This document shows, piece by piece, positions 11,160-22,391 of a stretch of 64,000 nucleotides of DNA. Where the stretch lies: assembly GCA_029465975.1 (NCBI GenBank), contig CM055747.1, positions 10,931,788 to 10,995,787 on the forward strand, written 5' to 3'. The notes under the pieces were generated by a model, which saw only the letters and a program-made list of their open reading frames with translations, was not told where the DNA came from and did not search any database. Numbering within the stretch: position 1 is the stretch's first letter; each line of letters starts with the position of its first letter. Origin of the DNA: Dallia pectoralis. Lineage: Eukaryota > Chordata > Actinopteri > Esociformes > Umbridae. A program made the position numbers and the translations under genes.

Positions 11160-11610
11160 TCCCCTCTTACAGACGGCTATGGTCTATCAAGACCAAAACC
11201 TTCCCCACAGCGGTGAGTCTAAGGAATATGCCTCTTGTACTAGACAGTCCTTAGCAGCCCTGCCCCCCCCACACCCACAGTGGACGTCTTGCACTATAAC
11301 TAGCCGTTGCCCTCCTTTTGAACTACTGTAGGCCTATATATAACTAGATATTGCTCTTTTTGCACAATTTGTCACTTGAGCCGGGACACTGATCCTTTGC
11401 ACAATTCAGATACATACTACATATTCAATAATGACCCAGTACATATGTCTACCAGCCAGGGTCTCTTGACTGTTCGTGTTGTGTGTTTTTGCTCTTTTTG
11501 CACCGTTTTGCGAACATCTTAAAATGTGTGTTCCAAATGCAGCAACTAGTGGTCAGAAAAAAATCCTTGTGTGTAAACAGACAAATAAATAATAATAAAC
11601 CTGATTCTGA
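11160..11610 (+). mobile_element. Possible LINE 3' end (L2/CR1-like tail)
   Basis: The sequence ends aaataaataataataaacctgattctgatc, resembling the short A-rich tail of fish L2/CR1-type elements, and is preceded by about 400 bases without a reading frame. The assignment rests on the tail only. Confidence 0.35.
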
Positions 11611-13150
11611 TCTTTGATCTATTTATATTTACTGTCCCCATTATTTTGTATTTGATCGCACAGAGAAGTGCTTCTGTCCACCAGATGGGGCCACAGCCAA
11701 TACGATACTGGGGTATCCAAAGGGCACATATACGGTTTGGTGAAACACCAGACTAAAAATAACTGACCAGAAAGTCAAGCACGTGAACAAATAAAAAGCC
11801 TATATTAATTTCATAAGTTTCACATTAACACATTTCCACAAAGGCAAAACATTTTTCCTGTTGTGACTTCTACCACTGGTTATTTAAACACTACACAATT
11901 GAAACAGAGGGATTTTTCTTTTTAAATACCTTATTTTGTTTTACTATTGCACTGGTTTTCAAGCTTTTTTGGGCCAGCGCCCCGTATCCATTACCCAGGT
12001 CCCTTACCGCCCCCCTTCAAATAACAGGTATGCAGTTTGTGTGGGCAGGTTAAAATGTGTTAAAGTAATTACTGCAATCTTTCTATTTTTTATGATTTCA
12101 AACGTCGTAGGTCTGTCCCAAAGTAAGTCGGCATTTTAACAGAAAAAAGCATGCAACATGTTTCAGCGTCGTCAAGGTAACGTGATACAGTGCAGTTCCA
12201 TTCCTATTTAAAACATGTTGTGCCCGTGCTGCCACTTGCACTTAAACAACCAGGTAACGTCAATTGAATCTATAAGGGTTTAGGGCGGTCATTGGGATTG
12301 GACCATAGTTTAGTTAGCAAATGTTGAATGAATGGTCTCTTCGATACTTTATTGTGTATATTGGAGAGGAACATCACATCTGTGCTGCAATTCCGAAGTC
12401 ATGCAAATGTTCTGGCAATGCCATTAACGTCATGTGAAGTTGGACGGCCCATGTGTTTAATCACAGTGGCTATATTTCATGTTATGCGCTTGACAGCTCA
12501 AAGCTGACGCGTTATACTGTAAATGCTTATGGGCATACCGTACGGCATCATGGGTAATGTAGTCAATATCCTGTGTCCACCCTGTCATGTAGAGCTATTA
12601 GTTTTCATATCTGCTCCGTTATGGATAAACTAACACAAAAAGGGCAGTGGTGTCGTGTGGTCCTGTAGCAGTCCTGAAATCACTACATGTTTCATTTGGA
12701 TATTGCCTCCATTACCACTTTGAATACAGTCCCTTGAGGGCTTTCATACATATTGCTCTGACTGTCAGTGTTAAACATTGAACACGCTGCAATAGTGAGG
12801 TTATCTTGCTCTCTGTTCTGGCTCTACTCTCTCACCCAGATGCGCCCTCAGGTACCGGCATTTGGCACAGGTTGTTTTTACGTGAATCGGTACTTGGTAG
12901 TACAGACGTGACACAATGAATTAATAAAACAATTTTTAAAATATGAACATTAAAAACCAGTGATTTCGTTTCAAATGGTTAACAAGAGGATTACAGCAAC
13001 ACCACCCTACATATGTAAGAATACAAGTCAGCCAGGTAGTGTGGTTCTTTTTGCGCTGTGCGCAGTTTTATTTATAGAACCAAGGATAATAATGTGTGTA
13101 TAAATTGGGATGTTGTATGTCAATCAATAAATCAATTAATTTATACGATC
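11610..13150. other. No gene seen; weak hAT-like fragment
   Basis: Around 11945-12015 the text actggttttcaagctttttt followed by a C-rich stretch resembles a hAT terminal fragment. At 12545-12563 gcatcatgggtaatgtagt, read on the minus strand, resembles a ZNF143/STAF promoter motif, but no transcript is apparent. Otherwise nothing is supported. Confidence 0.35.
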
Positions 13151-13189
13151 ACCTAGCCTGAATCAGACAGAGCACCTATCGACAAGTTG

Positions 13190-13290
13190 AACAAGTTGAA
13201 CAAGTTGATACACGGCGGCCCGGAAAAACTCCCTGGAGGTCAAATTTAGGAAGAAACCTAGAGAGGAACCAGGCTCTGAGCGGTGATCAG
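13190..13290 (-). repeat. Dispersed repeat with ggaaaaactccctgg...aagaaacctagag
   Basis: The motif set aaaaactccct, aggaagaaacctagagagga and accaggctctga occurs again in opposite orientation at 60490-60560. It matches a dispersed repeat I know as common in fish genomes, class uncertain. Confidence 0.6.
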
Positions 13291-13322
13291 TCCTCTTCTG
13301 GTAGTGCTGGGTGTGTGTGTGT

Positions 13323-13385
13323 GCATGAGTTGCCGATGTTCATTAGTTCCTCACGCAGCGTTTCGGCAGCAGCCAAGAAAGAAAT
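13323..13385 (-). pseudogene. Gene A, terminal exon fragment
   Basis: After the acceptor tttctctgacag the strand reads ISFLAAAETLREELMNIGNS and then enters a short GT repeat and the dispersed repeat at 13190-13290. The downstream end is therefore replaced by repeat sequence or is not visible. Confidence 0.45.
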
Positions 13386-13654
13386 CTGTCAGAGAAAAAT
13401 AGAAGAGAGCAGTTATATGGGAGCACTGGTAGTGATCATTCATATTTACCAGATCACCTTGTGTGATCTTGCTGGTTATGTGTATAGTGGCGGCATATCT
13501 AGATTAAACCCCGGGGAAAACTGCACAAATATAATCTTTCCTCATGTTTCACAACTTACAGAAATTATTTTTTACAATTTTTAGGTGATACATGTTTTTC
13601 TATCAGACATGAATGTCTTCTATGTGTTAATCCCAATTTGTCTTGTATCCTCAC

Positions 13655-13821
13655 CTCTTCCTCAGGCTGGTTTTGCCCTTTTTGATGACATGGGTGGAGT
13701 CAGGGGGCGTGGCATATCCCATGCGGAGGTGGCCCTGACTGTTGAGTGCACGGTCTGTGCTGCTGAGGTCTCATATGCAGAGGGGCCATCTTGGCAGCAG
13801 AATGGACTCGTGGCCTGGGCT
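13655..13821 (-). pseudogene. Gene A, exon with in-frame stop
   Basis: The acceptor ctgacaacag and donor gtgagg bound 167 bases. The frame that ends in phase with the next exon reads to QNQPEEE but contains a TGA. Another frame is open for 50 codons, to PPMSSKRAKPA. A single indel would explain both. Confidence 0.4.
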
Positions 13822-14129
13822 CTGTTGTCAGAAAGGACCAATAGCAGAGTTATAAACCGGTTAGAGTCTTGAATGTGTATTGGCTGCAAGCTGCTATGTG
13901 TGAGACTGTGCATTTCATGAATAAGTTCACTATCTAGGCATTCATTATAATAACTCTTCAGGCATATAACAAATACTATCAAAAGGAATGTTTAGCATCA
14001 CTGCTTCAACGCTCTATGCTCCTTGTTAACAATACGATGGGAATATCTTTTCAACGCAACTCAATGTCTATCAGGACAATACATGAATGTATGGCCTAAC
14101 TCTATAAATACACGATACGAGTTACTTAC

Positions 14130-14600
14130 AAATCTCTGGACGGTGATCTTCTCCGGACTGTCAGGGCTGCTGCAGGTTGGGATGCCTTGCACTTGTTGGT
14201 TCAACTCTGCAAGTCTCTCCGAACAGACCCTGAAGACCTCATTCAACTTGTCCAGTCGATCCTGTTGAATCCCCTTCATGTCCGTCCTGGTTCCGGACTT
14301 TACGGGGCCCGTCTTCTGGTCCATTCCCACAGTGTTACTCACCCTGTTGCCCTTTTTGTTTGACAGCCACCTCGTTATCCATCCGATGCTCTTCTCTGGC
14401 TCTTCCTGCGGCTCCAGCCATTCACCCAGGATGAGGTCCATGTAGGCCAGGTTCTCCCTGATCCTCCTAAGGATCTCCACCTGGGTGTTGGTCCTCTCTG
14501 GTAGCCATGAGGGCTGGTCAGTGAAGAGCATTGGTGTCTGTTTGCCATCCATGGAAGGACGAAGGGCAATGTTGGGCTGAGGTTCAGCTGGCAACGAGAT
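14130..14600 (-). CDS. Gene A, largest exon (157 codons)
   Basis: The acceptor ttttttacacag and the consensus donor gtaagt bound an uninterrupted 471-base frame, phase 0 at both ends. It begins ISLPAEPQPNIALRPS and includes a helical stretch NTQVEILRRIRENLAYMDLI, a tryptophan pair in IGWITRWLSNKK, and a second helical stretch DRLDKLNEVFRVCSERLAEL. An open frame of this length with clean splice borders is good evidence of a coding exon. The family is not recognised. Regular hydrophobic spacing suggests coiled-coil or structural roles, but that is inference. Confidence 0.7.
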
Positions 14601-14846
14601 CTGTGTAAAAAACAGAATCAAATGCAATGAGCTTTTGAGACAGGGCATGTTTGATAAGGGCCATATCCACACAAAACACATCTAGACACACACCACACAT
14701 CTAGACACACACTAACACATATAAACACACGATTAAAAGATATAAACAGATGGCTGTACTCTGGGAAACCCATACCTGGTGGAAATCTCCATAAATATTA
14801 CAACAGAGTAGGTACAAAGACATGACAGATGGTACAATTCTCTTAC

Positions 14847-14942
14847 CTCAGAAACACAGTCACTAATTGAGCTGAGGGAGATGTGATCAGTCTCTGTGGA
14901 GGAACAGATCTCCTCAATTGGTTCCTCTGACACCCCCAAACA
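14847..14942 (-). CDS. Gene A, acidic exon (second of two similar exons)
   Basis: Acceptor ctgtatcctcag, donor gtaaga, 96 bases, phase 0. It reads CLGVSEEPIEEICSSTETDH, then a serine-rich end SLSSISDCVSE. It joins in phase to the 471-base exon at 14130-14600. Confidence 0.6.
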
Positions 14943-15424
14943 CTGAGGATACAGAAAGTGAAATATACTCAGAACCACTGTAGAATATAGTGTCAATGGC
15001 AAGGATATTGAGTCTTCATTTGTAATAAACCCCTCATAGTTAGTTGGTGGTTTGGTTAAATGGAAAGACGGATCTATGTGGTGTGTCTCAGTATTGGTAC
15101 CTAGTCGGTAGGCGCTGGTGTATTGGGTTGTGGAAAAAACAGAACTAATGTAGAACAATCCTAATGTTTTAAGCATAGTTACATAACTTTTTGTAGTGCT
15201 TCAAATTTAACACCTGTCTTACCTCTACTGTTTTGTCAATAGATGACTTGACCGGGGATGTCATCAGAACACGCAAAGGACTGGATCTCCTCACGTGGTC
15301 TCACATGAATCAATGTCGACTGGGTAATCGACTGTAAAATAATAATAATGATTTAGAGCTATCCTATGTTTTAAACTTAGTGACATATCTTCCTCTAGAG
15401 CTTCAGAATTCAGGCCCGTCTTAC

Positions 15425-15514
15425 CTCATTGTCATGGTTACTAGATGACTTCTGGTGGTTGTCATCAGGCTCACCGCTGGAACCGATCTCCTCAATGGGT
15501 TCCACACCGAAACA
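15425..15514 (-). CDS. Gene A, acidic exon (first of two similar exons)
   Basis: Bounded by the acceptor ctctatcctcag and donor gtaaga, 90 bases, phase 0 at both ends. It translates as CFGVEPIEEIGSSGEP followed by a D/N/S-rich stretch. It resembles the exon at 14847-14942, which begins CLGVSEEPIEEICSS, and both follow a similar intron end. This looks like an internal exon duplication. Confidence 0.55.
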
Positions 15515-15804
15515 CTGAGGATAGAGAATGTGAAATATACTCAGTGCCACGGTAGAATATAGTGTCATTGACGAGGATATTGAGTCTTCATTTGTATTGA
15601 ATTTTGGTTGTACGTTTTTTTAAATAATTAATCTTAATTGATCTTAATTGTAGCTATGGTAATTTCGCAACCATCCTTGTGTTTCTTTTTGTTGCCTATT
15701 GATTGCGAATTCAGGATATCTCTACGTAGCTAGCACTCCTGTCTAATGTAAAATAATGGCTTTTGAAGTTATTGTTTGACAATATTAGGTCCTATTAAAA
15801 GCTG

Positions 15805-16115
15805 TGTTAAAATATGTTCATTATGTCCTCAGTTGTATATTGTGTGATGTAATGCTGTACTGTTCTGTATGGAGTGTGTTCATACCACAAGAGGGCGCTA
15901 AAGTGCAGGCTATAGGACGCGTTCACGTTATTATGTTTGTCCCAGTTGATTTTGCCGGTGTTAATAAAACCTGTGTTAACTTGGCAGCTGTCTGACCATG
16001 AGACTGATGTGTCTACAGTTCGGTAATAAATATGCCAAGAAAGGCTAAAGATAATTAATCTCCATTCTCCATTCTTTTCATCCGAATGCAACGTTAGCTG
16101 CAACATAACTCAACA
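15805..16115 (+). mobile_element. Copia 5' LTR
   Basis: It starts tgttaaaatatg and ends taactcaaca, giving the TG...CA ends of an LTR, and is immediately followed by a primer-binding site. It contains aataaaacctg (15963) as a possible polyadenylation signal. No matching 3' LTR occurs in the window, so the boundaries rest on the termini and the adjacent PBS. Confidence 0.7.
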
Positions 16116-16129
16116 GGTTATGGGCCCAG
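16116..16129 (+). promoter_or_regulatory. Copia primer-binding site (initiator Met tRNA fragment)
   Basis: The 14 bases ggttatgggcccag are complementary to the anticodon-arm part of vertebrate initiator methionine tRNA. Priming by an internal tRNA fragment is a hallmark of many Ty1/copia elements. Confidence 0.8.
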
Positions 16130-16238
16130 GAGTCGTTCGGAAGATAAGTTTGTCGAGTTCCACCGTTAGAAAGTGGCAACGGACCGCGTGCTAACAGACT
16201 GCTAGCTAAAGAAGAAATAAATCAAAGAACAAGCTAAC

Positions 16239-18605
16239 ATGACGGAACAACGAAGGATGTGCAGGTTGCCTCGACTGACATTCGACGGAGATGAAGCCAA
16301 GTATGAGCTTTGGGAAACCAAAATGTTGGGACATTTCCATTTATCAGGGCTAAAGAAAACTATGCTAGAAGAACAGTGTGATGAAGATTCAAGGGAAAAC
16401 AAGATGGCGTCCCACCAAGACAAACGCATGTGGCTGGAACAAAGACGACACAGAGATGGTGTGCTTCAAGTGTGGCACCAAAGGCCACCGAGTTAAAGGA
16501 TGTCGACAGAAGACATGGTGGAGTCTCTGCAGAAGTGACACCCACAAAGACGCCACGTGCAGGCGTAAGGATAAAGACAAAAGGATGGTGCAAATAAAGT
16601 CTCAGAAGACGCCGACGAGGACTACGTGTTCAAGATGAGAGACAGAGGGACCGATACCCAGCGGCAACCGGCATGCAGCATCCAGGAGAAAGGTCTGATG
16701 GTGGACACGAGGGCTACCTCTCATGTCATCACGGACAGAACCATGTTCAAGAGTTTTGATGGCGCGTTCAGGCCAGAAACGCACCGCGTCATGCTGGCGG
16801 ATGGCACCCGGTGCAGCGGGGTCGCTCAGCGGAGGGGAAATGCTGAGGTTTCACTCATCGACAGCAGAGGACAGCAACGCAAGGCAGTGCTGAAAGACAC
16901 TTTGTTCGTACCCCCAAAGCATCTTCTCTGTGAAGGCAGCGACTATGAGTGGGGCTACGGTTGTTTTTAAAGAAGATGAAGCCATCCTGATAACCAGAGA
17001 CGGTACCAGATTTAACATTCACGTGTATGGCAGGTTGTATATTTGCATACCAAACTGAGTCTAATGATAAGTGTAATGTTTGTCACGACATACAGACACG
17101 GCACGAGATATTAGGCCACTGTAACTATCACAATGTTCTTAAGTTGCAGAATGTTGTCAAAGGTATGCAGATCAAAGGCAAAACTGGTAGACCTGAGCAA
17201 GAGTGTGAGGTATGTATTCAGGGAAAGTTTGCCCAAACCAGAAATAGGGCTCCCTTACAGATGGTACACACAGACCTTGCAGGTCCAGTAGCCACAGAGT
17301 CGATAGAACAAATATGTGCAGTCATTTACTGACGATTACTCGAGCGCAGTGTTTGTATATTTTCTCAAGAAGAAAAGTGACGCAGTGCCGGCTACTGAGA
17401 AGTTCAGCAGATGTATTGCAGGTGCGGGAAAGTGAGGTGCATCAGATCCGACAATGGAACAGAGGTTATGTGCAGTGATTTCCAAGCACTGTTGAGGAAA
17501 AACAAGATTACCTAGATGACTTGATAACTGAAGACATTGAGTGATGGGGTTCATATCACAGTAGACTACTGCTGTAGAGCAGTGTGTGGCATTCCACAGA
17601 GTTGTGGGGGAGCAATGGAGTCAGCTAACTCAAACGAATGGGTAAAAGCCATGGATGAGGAAATTCAGTCCTTAAACGAGAACAAAACCTTTTTCCCCCA
17701 ACAACACTGCCAATAGGCAAGAAAATAGATGGGTTCACTCTATCAAGACTGATGTAGATGGAAAAGACAAATAAAAAGCACAGTTTGTGGCAAAGGGTTA
17801 CAGCCAGAGAATGGGAATAGACTATGGGGAGACGGTTTCACCTACAGCGGACCTGACGAGTGTAAGGGTGGTACTACAGAAAGCGGCACAGTAGAATGTA
17901 TTCCTGCACCAAATGGACGTGAAAACAGCGTACTTGCACGCTCTCATAGACTACGAGATCTACATCAATCCACCGGAGGGTTAAAGAGAAAGAGGGTACA
18001 GTGTATAAGTTAGAGACATCACTATATGGCCTTAAACAATCCGGGAGAAATTGGAATAAGGGTTTGCATGATTGTCTAACTGAGGATGGGTTTAAACAAA
18101 AGCCAGCCAACCACTGTGTTTATGCCAAAGAGTCAAAAGGAGGGGAGGTGATCATAATCATATGGGTCGATGACTTTATCATTGCAACAAGCAATAAAGA
18201 GGAACTGAAAAAGGTGAAAGAGATGCTTGTTTAAAATGAAAGATTTGGGCAAACACTCAGTTTCAGTCAGATGGGTGTGTAAAGATGTCACAGGAAAAGT
18301 ACACTAACAAGATACTACAGCGTTTTAATATGCAAGACTGTAGGACCAGAGAAACACTTTGTGAGCAAAAGCTAGAGTATACTGAAGATGCAGTAAAGAT
18401 GACAGATGTCAGGATGTACAGAGAAGCTGCAGGAAGTCTTATATACCTGACTACTGTGAAGCACATACTAAGGTATCTCAAAGGCACCGCAGAGAAAGGG
18501 TTAAGTTTGAGGAGAAATGACAGTGGGAAGTTAGGTATACAGGCCTACAGTGATGCCGACTGGGCGGCTGATTCCAGTGACAGACGCATTATCAAATTAT
18601 TTTAA
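16239..18605 (+). pseudogene. Ty1/copia gag-pol remnant
   Basis: Broken polyprotein in Copia order. A gag start at 16239 (FDGDEAKYELWETKMLGHF) is followed by a zinc knuckle CFKCGTKGHRVKGC (about 16460-16503). The protease motif at 16698 reads MVDTRATSHV, where a DTGA-like site is expected. The GAG-pre-integrase region has HEILGHCNYHNVLKL and CEVCIQGKFAQ (17101-17240), and an integrase start has HTDLAGPV. A heavily degraded RT follows, with LYGLKQSGRNWNKG and IWVDDFIIATSN (18025-18200), then RNase H with SDADWAADSSDRR (18550-18590). Most of integrase and part of gag are deleted, frames shift repeatedly, and no 3' LTR is present. Total length about 2.8 kb against about 5 kb for an intact element. 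Confidence 0.85.
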
Positions 18606-18745
18606 TGCGTTAAACATTTGAAAATAACGGCTCAGATTAACACGTTAACTATCCCAGCCCTATTTTATATATAATAACACAGCCTCAGCAAAATCCTTAT
18701 GAACACTTGGGGAGAAATAGAGCTGCATGGGAGAACTGTTCTGGC

Positions 18746-18748
<3 letters not shown>

Positions 18749-18812
<64 letters not shown>
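18749..18812. repeat. (CA)n microsatellite
   Basis: About 32 CA units, paralogous to 1602-1638. Confidence 0.95.
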
Positions 18813-18814
<2 letters not shown>

Positions 18815-19148
18815 CTGGTTTGAGGACCAAAACACAGAGATTAAACCCAAGCAGACGTGCAGCTCACCACAAACAAAAGCCACAGGAAAAAGGACCGGGA
18901 TTTGGGTTTTGGAGAACACATCCTGACCAAACTTCACACATGCCAGGGCCTCCAGAAAGGAGATGGCCCTGTGGGTAAAGAAATAAGAGACTGTTTGAAA
19001 AAACGTTGATAAGAAACATATTTATTAATTTGAGTCTATAGGTTAATCACACATTACATGGATTGGTATAGAAAAGGCCTGCAAACGCAAAAACAGCTGA
19101 ATAGCACAAGTTGAGCCAAAACATCCAACACTGTGTCCCAACTCGTTT

Positions 19149-19505
19149 GCACTGTGTATCAGTTAGTTTAGCATAATACTAGAGATGCACTGTGTATCAG
19201 TTAGATTAGCATAATACTAGAGATGCACTGTGTATCAGTTAGATTAGCATAATACTAGAGATGCACTGTGTATCAGTTAGATACTAGAGATGCACTGTGT
19301 ATCAGTTAGATTAGCATAATACTGTGAGATGCACTAGAGATGCACTGTGTATCAGTTAGATTAGCATAATACTAGAGATGCACTGTGTATCAGTTAGATT
19401 AGCATAATACTAGATGCACTGTGTATCAGTTAGATTAGCATAATACTAGATAATACTAGAGATGCACTGTGTATCAGTTAGATTAGCATAATACTAGAGA
19501 TGCAC
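19149..19505. repeat. 38-bp minisatellite, disrupted array
   Basis: Same unit as 1958-2494, with nine or so units, several shortened by internal deletions (for example near 19280, 19320 and 19410). Confidence 0.9.
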
Positions 19506-19530
19506 GATATTCCATATGCCAATAATATTA

Positions 19531-19750
19531 ATTGTGGCGTCAAGGTGGCCCTTAGGGACTAGGGCTGAAAACCGCGTCGTTCTGTCCTTGAGCAAGAGGA
19601 CCCTAAAATGCTCCCCGGGCGCCGTGACGTGGAAGTCAAATCAGGTAACTGATTAGGGCTGCCCCCTGCACCTCAGGGTTGGGTAAAATGCAGAGAACAC
19701 ATTTCAGTTGAAGGCATTCAGTTGTACAACTGACAATATTGGTCTATTCT
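19531..19750 (+). mobile_element. SINE-like insertion present only in copy 2
   Basis: About 220 bases starting attgtggcgtcaag interrupt a site that reads aataatattaaacttg in copy 1. It contains ccttgagcaagaggacccta, ctccccgggcgcc and a 3' part with gttgtacaactgacaatatt, resembling a common fish tRNA-derived SINE. A short repeat of attaa flanks it. Confidence 0.7.
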
Positions 19751-20543
19751 ATTAAACTTGTTTTGGCGATACGTGAATACAGACATACGTGAGTACAGAC
19801 ATACGTGAGTACAGACGCGTGTGAATACACGTGTCCAACATATACAGAATGACTCAATTCCACCTGAATACAGACGCGTGTGAATACAGACACACAGCAC
19901 GTGTCTAACATACCGTACGGTGGGAGCAGTGATTATTCCCAGGAGGAGGATCCGGCACCAGCTGAGAGCGTGAGACGGCTGGAAAACAAAGATGTGCTTT
20001 AGGAAGAACGTGTTCAACTCCAACAGCTGTCAATCGGAATGAAAAGAGGAAAGCAGTATTGCAAATTTGCACCGCTGGAAGACGGCACAAACTACCCCAA
20101 AATACTCAGATCCCTTTTAACTGGTTCCCATTATCATGCTGTAGTCGAGGGTGCTGAGAGCTAACATCTACCACCCTGGCTCCATGAATAGTTAGGAGTC
20201 TGATAAAGTACATCGGAGTAAAAACTAAATGCTTTCCAAAGAAAATAAAAGTTGGGAAAAGTTACTCCCACACTTCCTGAAACAGGACTACGTACATATA
20301 TGTAGCTAAATGGAAGTTACATTTTAGAACCATATTCCCCAAAGAATGCAAGTGGAAGAGGAAAGGCTCTGGCCAAATACGCTTTACCATACGTTTAAGT
20401 TGATATGACCATAACATCCTTATTGATTATTACCGTTAAAGCCACATGTAAAGCCATGCATCTAAGAGTGATTCATAGGTACTGCAATTATTGGGAATGA
20501 CACAACCGTATTTAGTTTTGGATCAACCATTCCTCCTGCTTAC

Positions 20544-20723
20544 CTCATTGAATAGATACAGCATCTGTGCAAGGCAGGTTTTACGCTTGCATTTCAATTC
20601 AGCCAGTTTGGCACTCCAACCTTCTAACACCTGTTTCCGGTACACATCCAGCTTGGTCAGGACAGGAAGGAGTACATTTTCTTCATTGACCTCCGGTCCT
20701 TCAGCTCCCGTGCTGCCAGCATC
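20544..20723 (-). pseudogene. Gene B, exon 2 (copy 2), 5-bp insertion
   Basis: Same exon as 3307-3481 but with an extra acagg-type duplication (gtcaggacaggaagg against gtcaggaagg), making it 180 instead of 175 bases and shifting the frame. The donor gtaagc is intact here. Confidence 0.6.
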
Positions 20724-20827
20724 CTAATAGTCAGTGTTTTGCTGAAAAAGAAGCATGAGAAAAATATTGTACTTCTTGGTAAAAAACAACAGGATATCTA
20801 AAAAAAGACAATGGGAATAAACCATAC

Positions 20828-20928
20828 CTGACTTGCTTCATTGATTTGAAGGCGGTGAACTTCTGGAGTAGGCAGGCCAGTCTCATTCCCTCCATGTCCT
20901 GAATGCAGGTAATCAGGTATTTGGCCAT
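20828..20928 (-). pseudogene. Gene B, ATG-containing exon (copy 2)
   Basis: 101 bases, same protein as 3585-3685 with the donor gtatgg. Intact by itself, but the following exon is frameshifted. Confidence 0.6.
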
Positions 20929-21439
20929 GGAATGTGGAATCACATGTTATTTATGAAGCCCTTTAAATTACTACAGTATACAGTATTCTGGCCTAGACAT
21001 CAAAAACAAATTACATTATCTGATGAACTATTATACATATACCAATTATCATAGCTTACATACATGATTATAATAATTACAATACACAGTAGAGCAGAGG
21101 GTGGTTAAGTCAGCACAACCTATAATCGGCTGATCTCCCTTCTGTGCAAGTCATATACCATACGCAATGCCTTATAAAAGCATGGAACATCATAGAGGAC
21201 TATATCCACATAGGCTACGTTCTGTTCACACTACTGTTGTCTGATCTATTACTGGAGCATCAGGGCACGGTCTACCAGACTCACAAACAGTCTTTACTTC
21301 TCAATCAGAAACATTAATCTCCTGATCATATTAATATGGGAAAAAAAATGTATGTGCTGGTCAATTTTCCATTTACAGATAATGCACATTAGCATATATT
21401 AATGTAACCATGCAAATTTAATTGACGAATCAAATACTT

Positions 21440-21687
21440 TGACAGCAAAGGAGAATCAGTATTAAGTTTCTCATGTGTTTTGGTCCAGAGCTTTTGGCAC
21501 TGATTCACTTACTCAAGTCTCAGAGCGACTGGGTTACTTCACTGAGCTCCATTTCCTTTTCCAGGTTAGACTCCATCAGTGACTCTATGGCAGCACGCTG
21601 CTTGGCATGGCTTTTCTACACCTGGACCTCGTTCATATTGTCTGACGAGGCCATGCGCCAATCTGCTAGTGTCGGGTTCAGTCGGGT
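21440..21687 (-). pseudogene. Gene B, upstream exon(s) (copy 2)
   Basis: Paralogue of 4195-4472. It is missing a segment just after the acceptor and carries TAA in place of a TAT codon (cttgagtaagtg) in the ALRLE frame. Confidence 0.5.
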
Positions 21688-22039
21688 TTCCTGTAGGTAG
21701 AGAGGAGATAATGTTGAAAACTTTACTGGATCCTACCTAAGTTACTGTTTTATATTTAATCATGACATCACTTGTGTATATACAATTCAGTCAACAAAAG
21801 CTCTAGATCATGATGAGTTAACATACAGTATTTCAGTCATAGGTGTCCTACAAAGAGTGCCTATATAAAGTCTCCACTACACTAAAGATCTTTCACGTTT
21901 TGTCATGTCAATGCCTCAGAGTTTCATACATTTAAAATAAGATAGTTTACCCATCGACCTAAACATCATACTCTACAATTATATGTGGATTTCATAATAA
22001 TCTCAAATGAGATGTATAAAAACACTTACATATTACTCC

Positions 22040-22312
22040 ACCACCCTTGTTACTCCACCACCCAGTGGGTTGAGTCGGTTGTCTATCAATCGGAAGGTTG
22101 GTGGTTCGATCCCCGGTTCCTCCTGGGAAATTGTCGAGTTGTCCGTCAGCAAGACACCTAACCCCAGCTGCTCCTGGCGAACCTGCAGTCGCCTTGCATG
22201 GTAGACGCGGTCGTCAGTGTATGAATGAGTAAATGAATGGGTGAATGTGAGGCAGGACCTGTAAAGGGCTTTGGATAAAAGCGCTATATAAAAGCGCATC
22301 ATTTACCATTTA
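22040..22312 (+). mobile_element. tRNA-derived SINE, near complete
   Basis: It has a tRNA-like head with a B-box-like ggttcgatccccggttcc (about 22105-22122), preceded by gtgggttgagtcggttgtct. The body carries gtccgtcagcaagacaccta, and the tail aaaagcgctatataaaagcg ends at catttaccattta. The paralogous copy at 4763-4935 lacks the head. It lies beside the possible gene B start codon. Confidence 0.8.
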
Positions 22313-22317
22313 TCAGA

Positions 22318-22391
22318 ATCTGGTACAACTTGATGTGTAGAAGGGATCTCGTCCAAATCGATGTCACTCGATGTTGGTGTATCCTCCATGG
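22318..22391 (-). pseudogene. Possible first coding exon of gene B (copy 2)
   Basis: Same acidic start MEDTPTSSDIDLDEIPSTHQ, meeting the SINE tail at its 3' side. Confidence 0.35.

Larger units (their letters stand above)
13323..15514 (-). pseudogene. Gene A: unidentified multi-exon gene, minus strand
   Basis: At least five exon-like segments lie in order on the minus strand: 15514-15425, 14942-14847, 14600-14130, 13821-13655 and 13385-about 13323. Several have strong GT/AG borders and phase-0 junctions. The protein is hydrophilic, acidic at its start and likely helical later. The segment at 13821-13655 contains an in-frame stop in the phase that joins it to the next exon. A further exon-like segment at 15230-15340 has stops in all three frames. 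So this is either a decaying gene or one with sequence errors. I do not recognise the family. Gene B has a similar composition and could be another part of a related gene, but I see no direct alignment. Confidence 0.5.

Noticed and set aside
22040..22140. A tRNA gene
   Set aside because: Only B-box-like sequence within a SINE head. No cloverleaf closes and the sequence continues into a SINE body.
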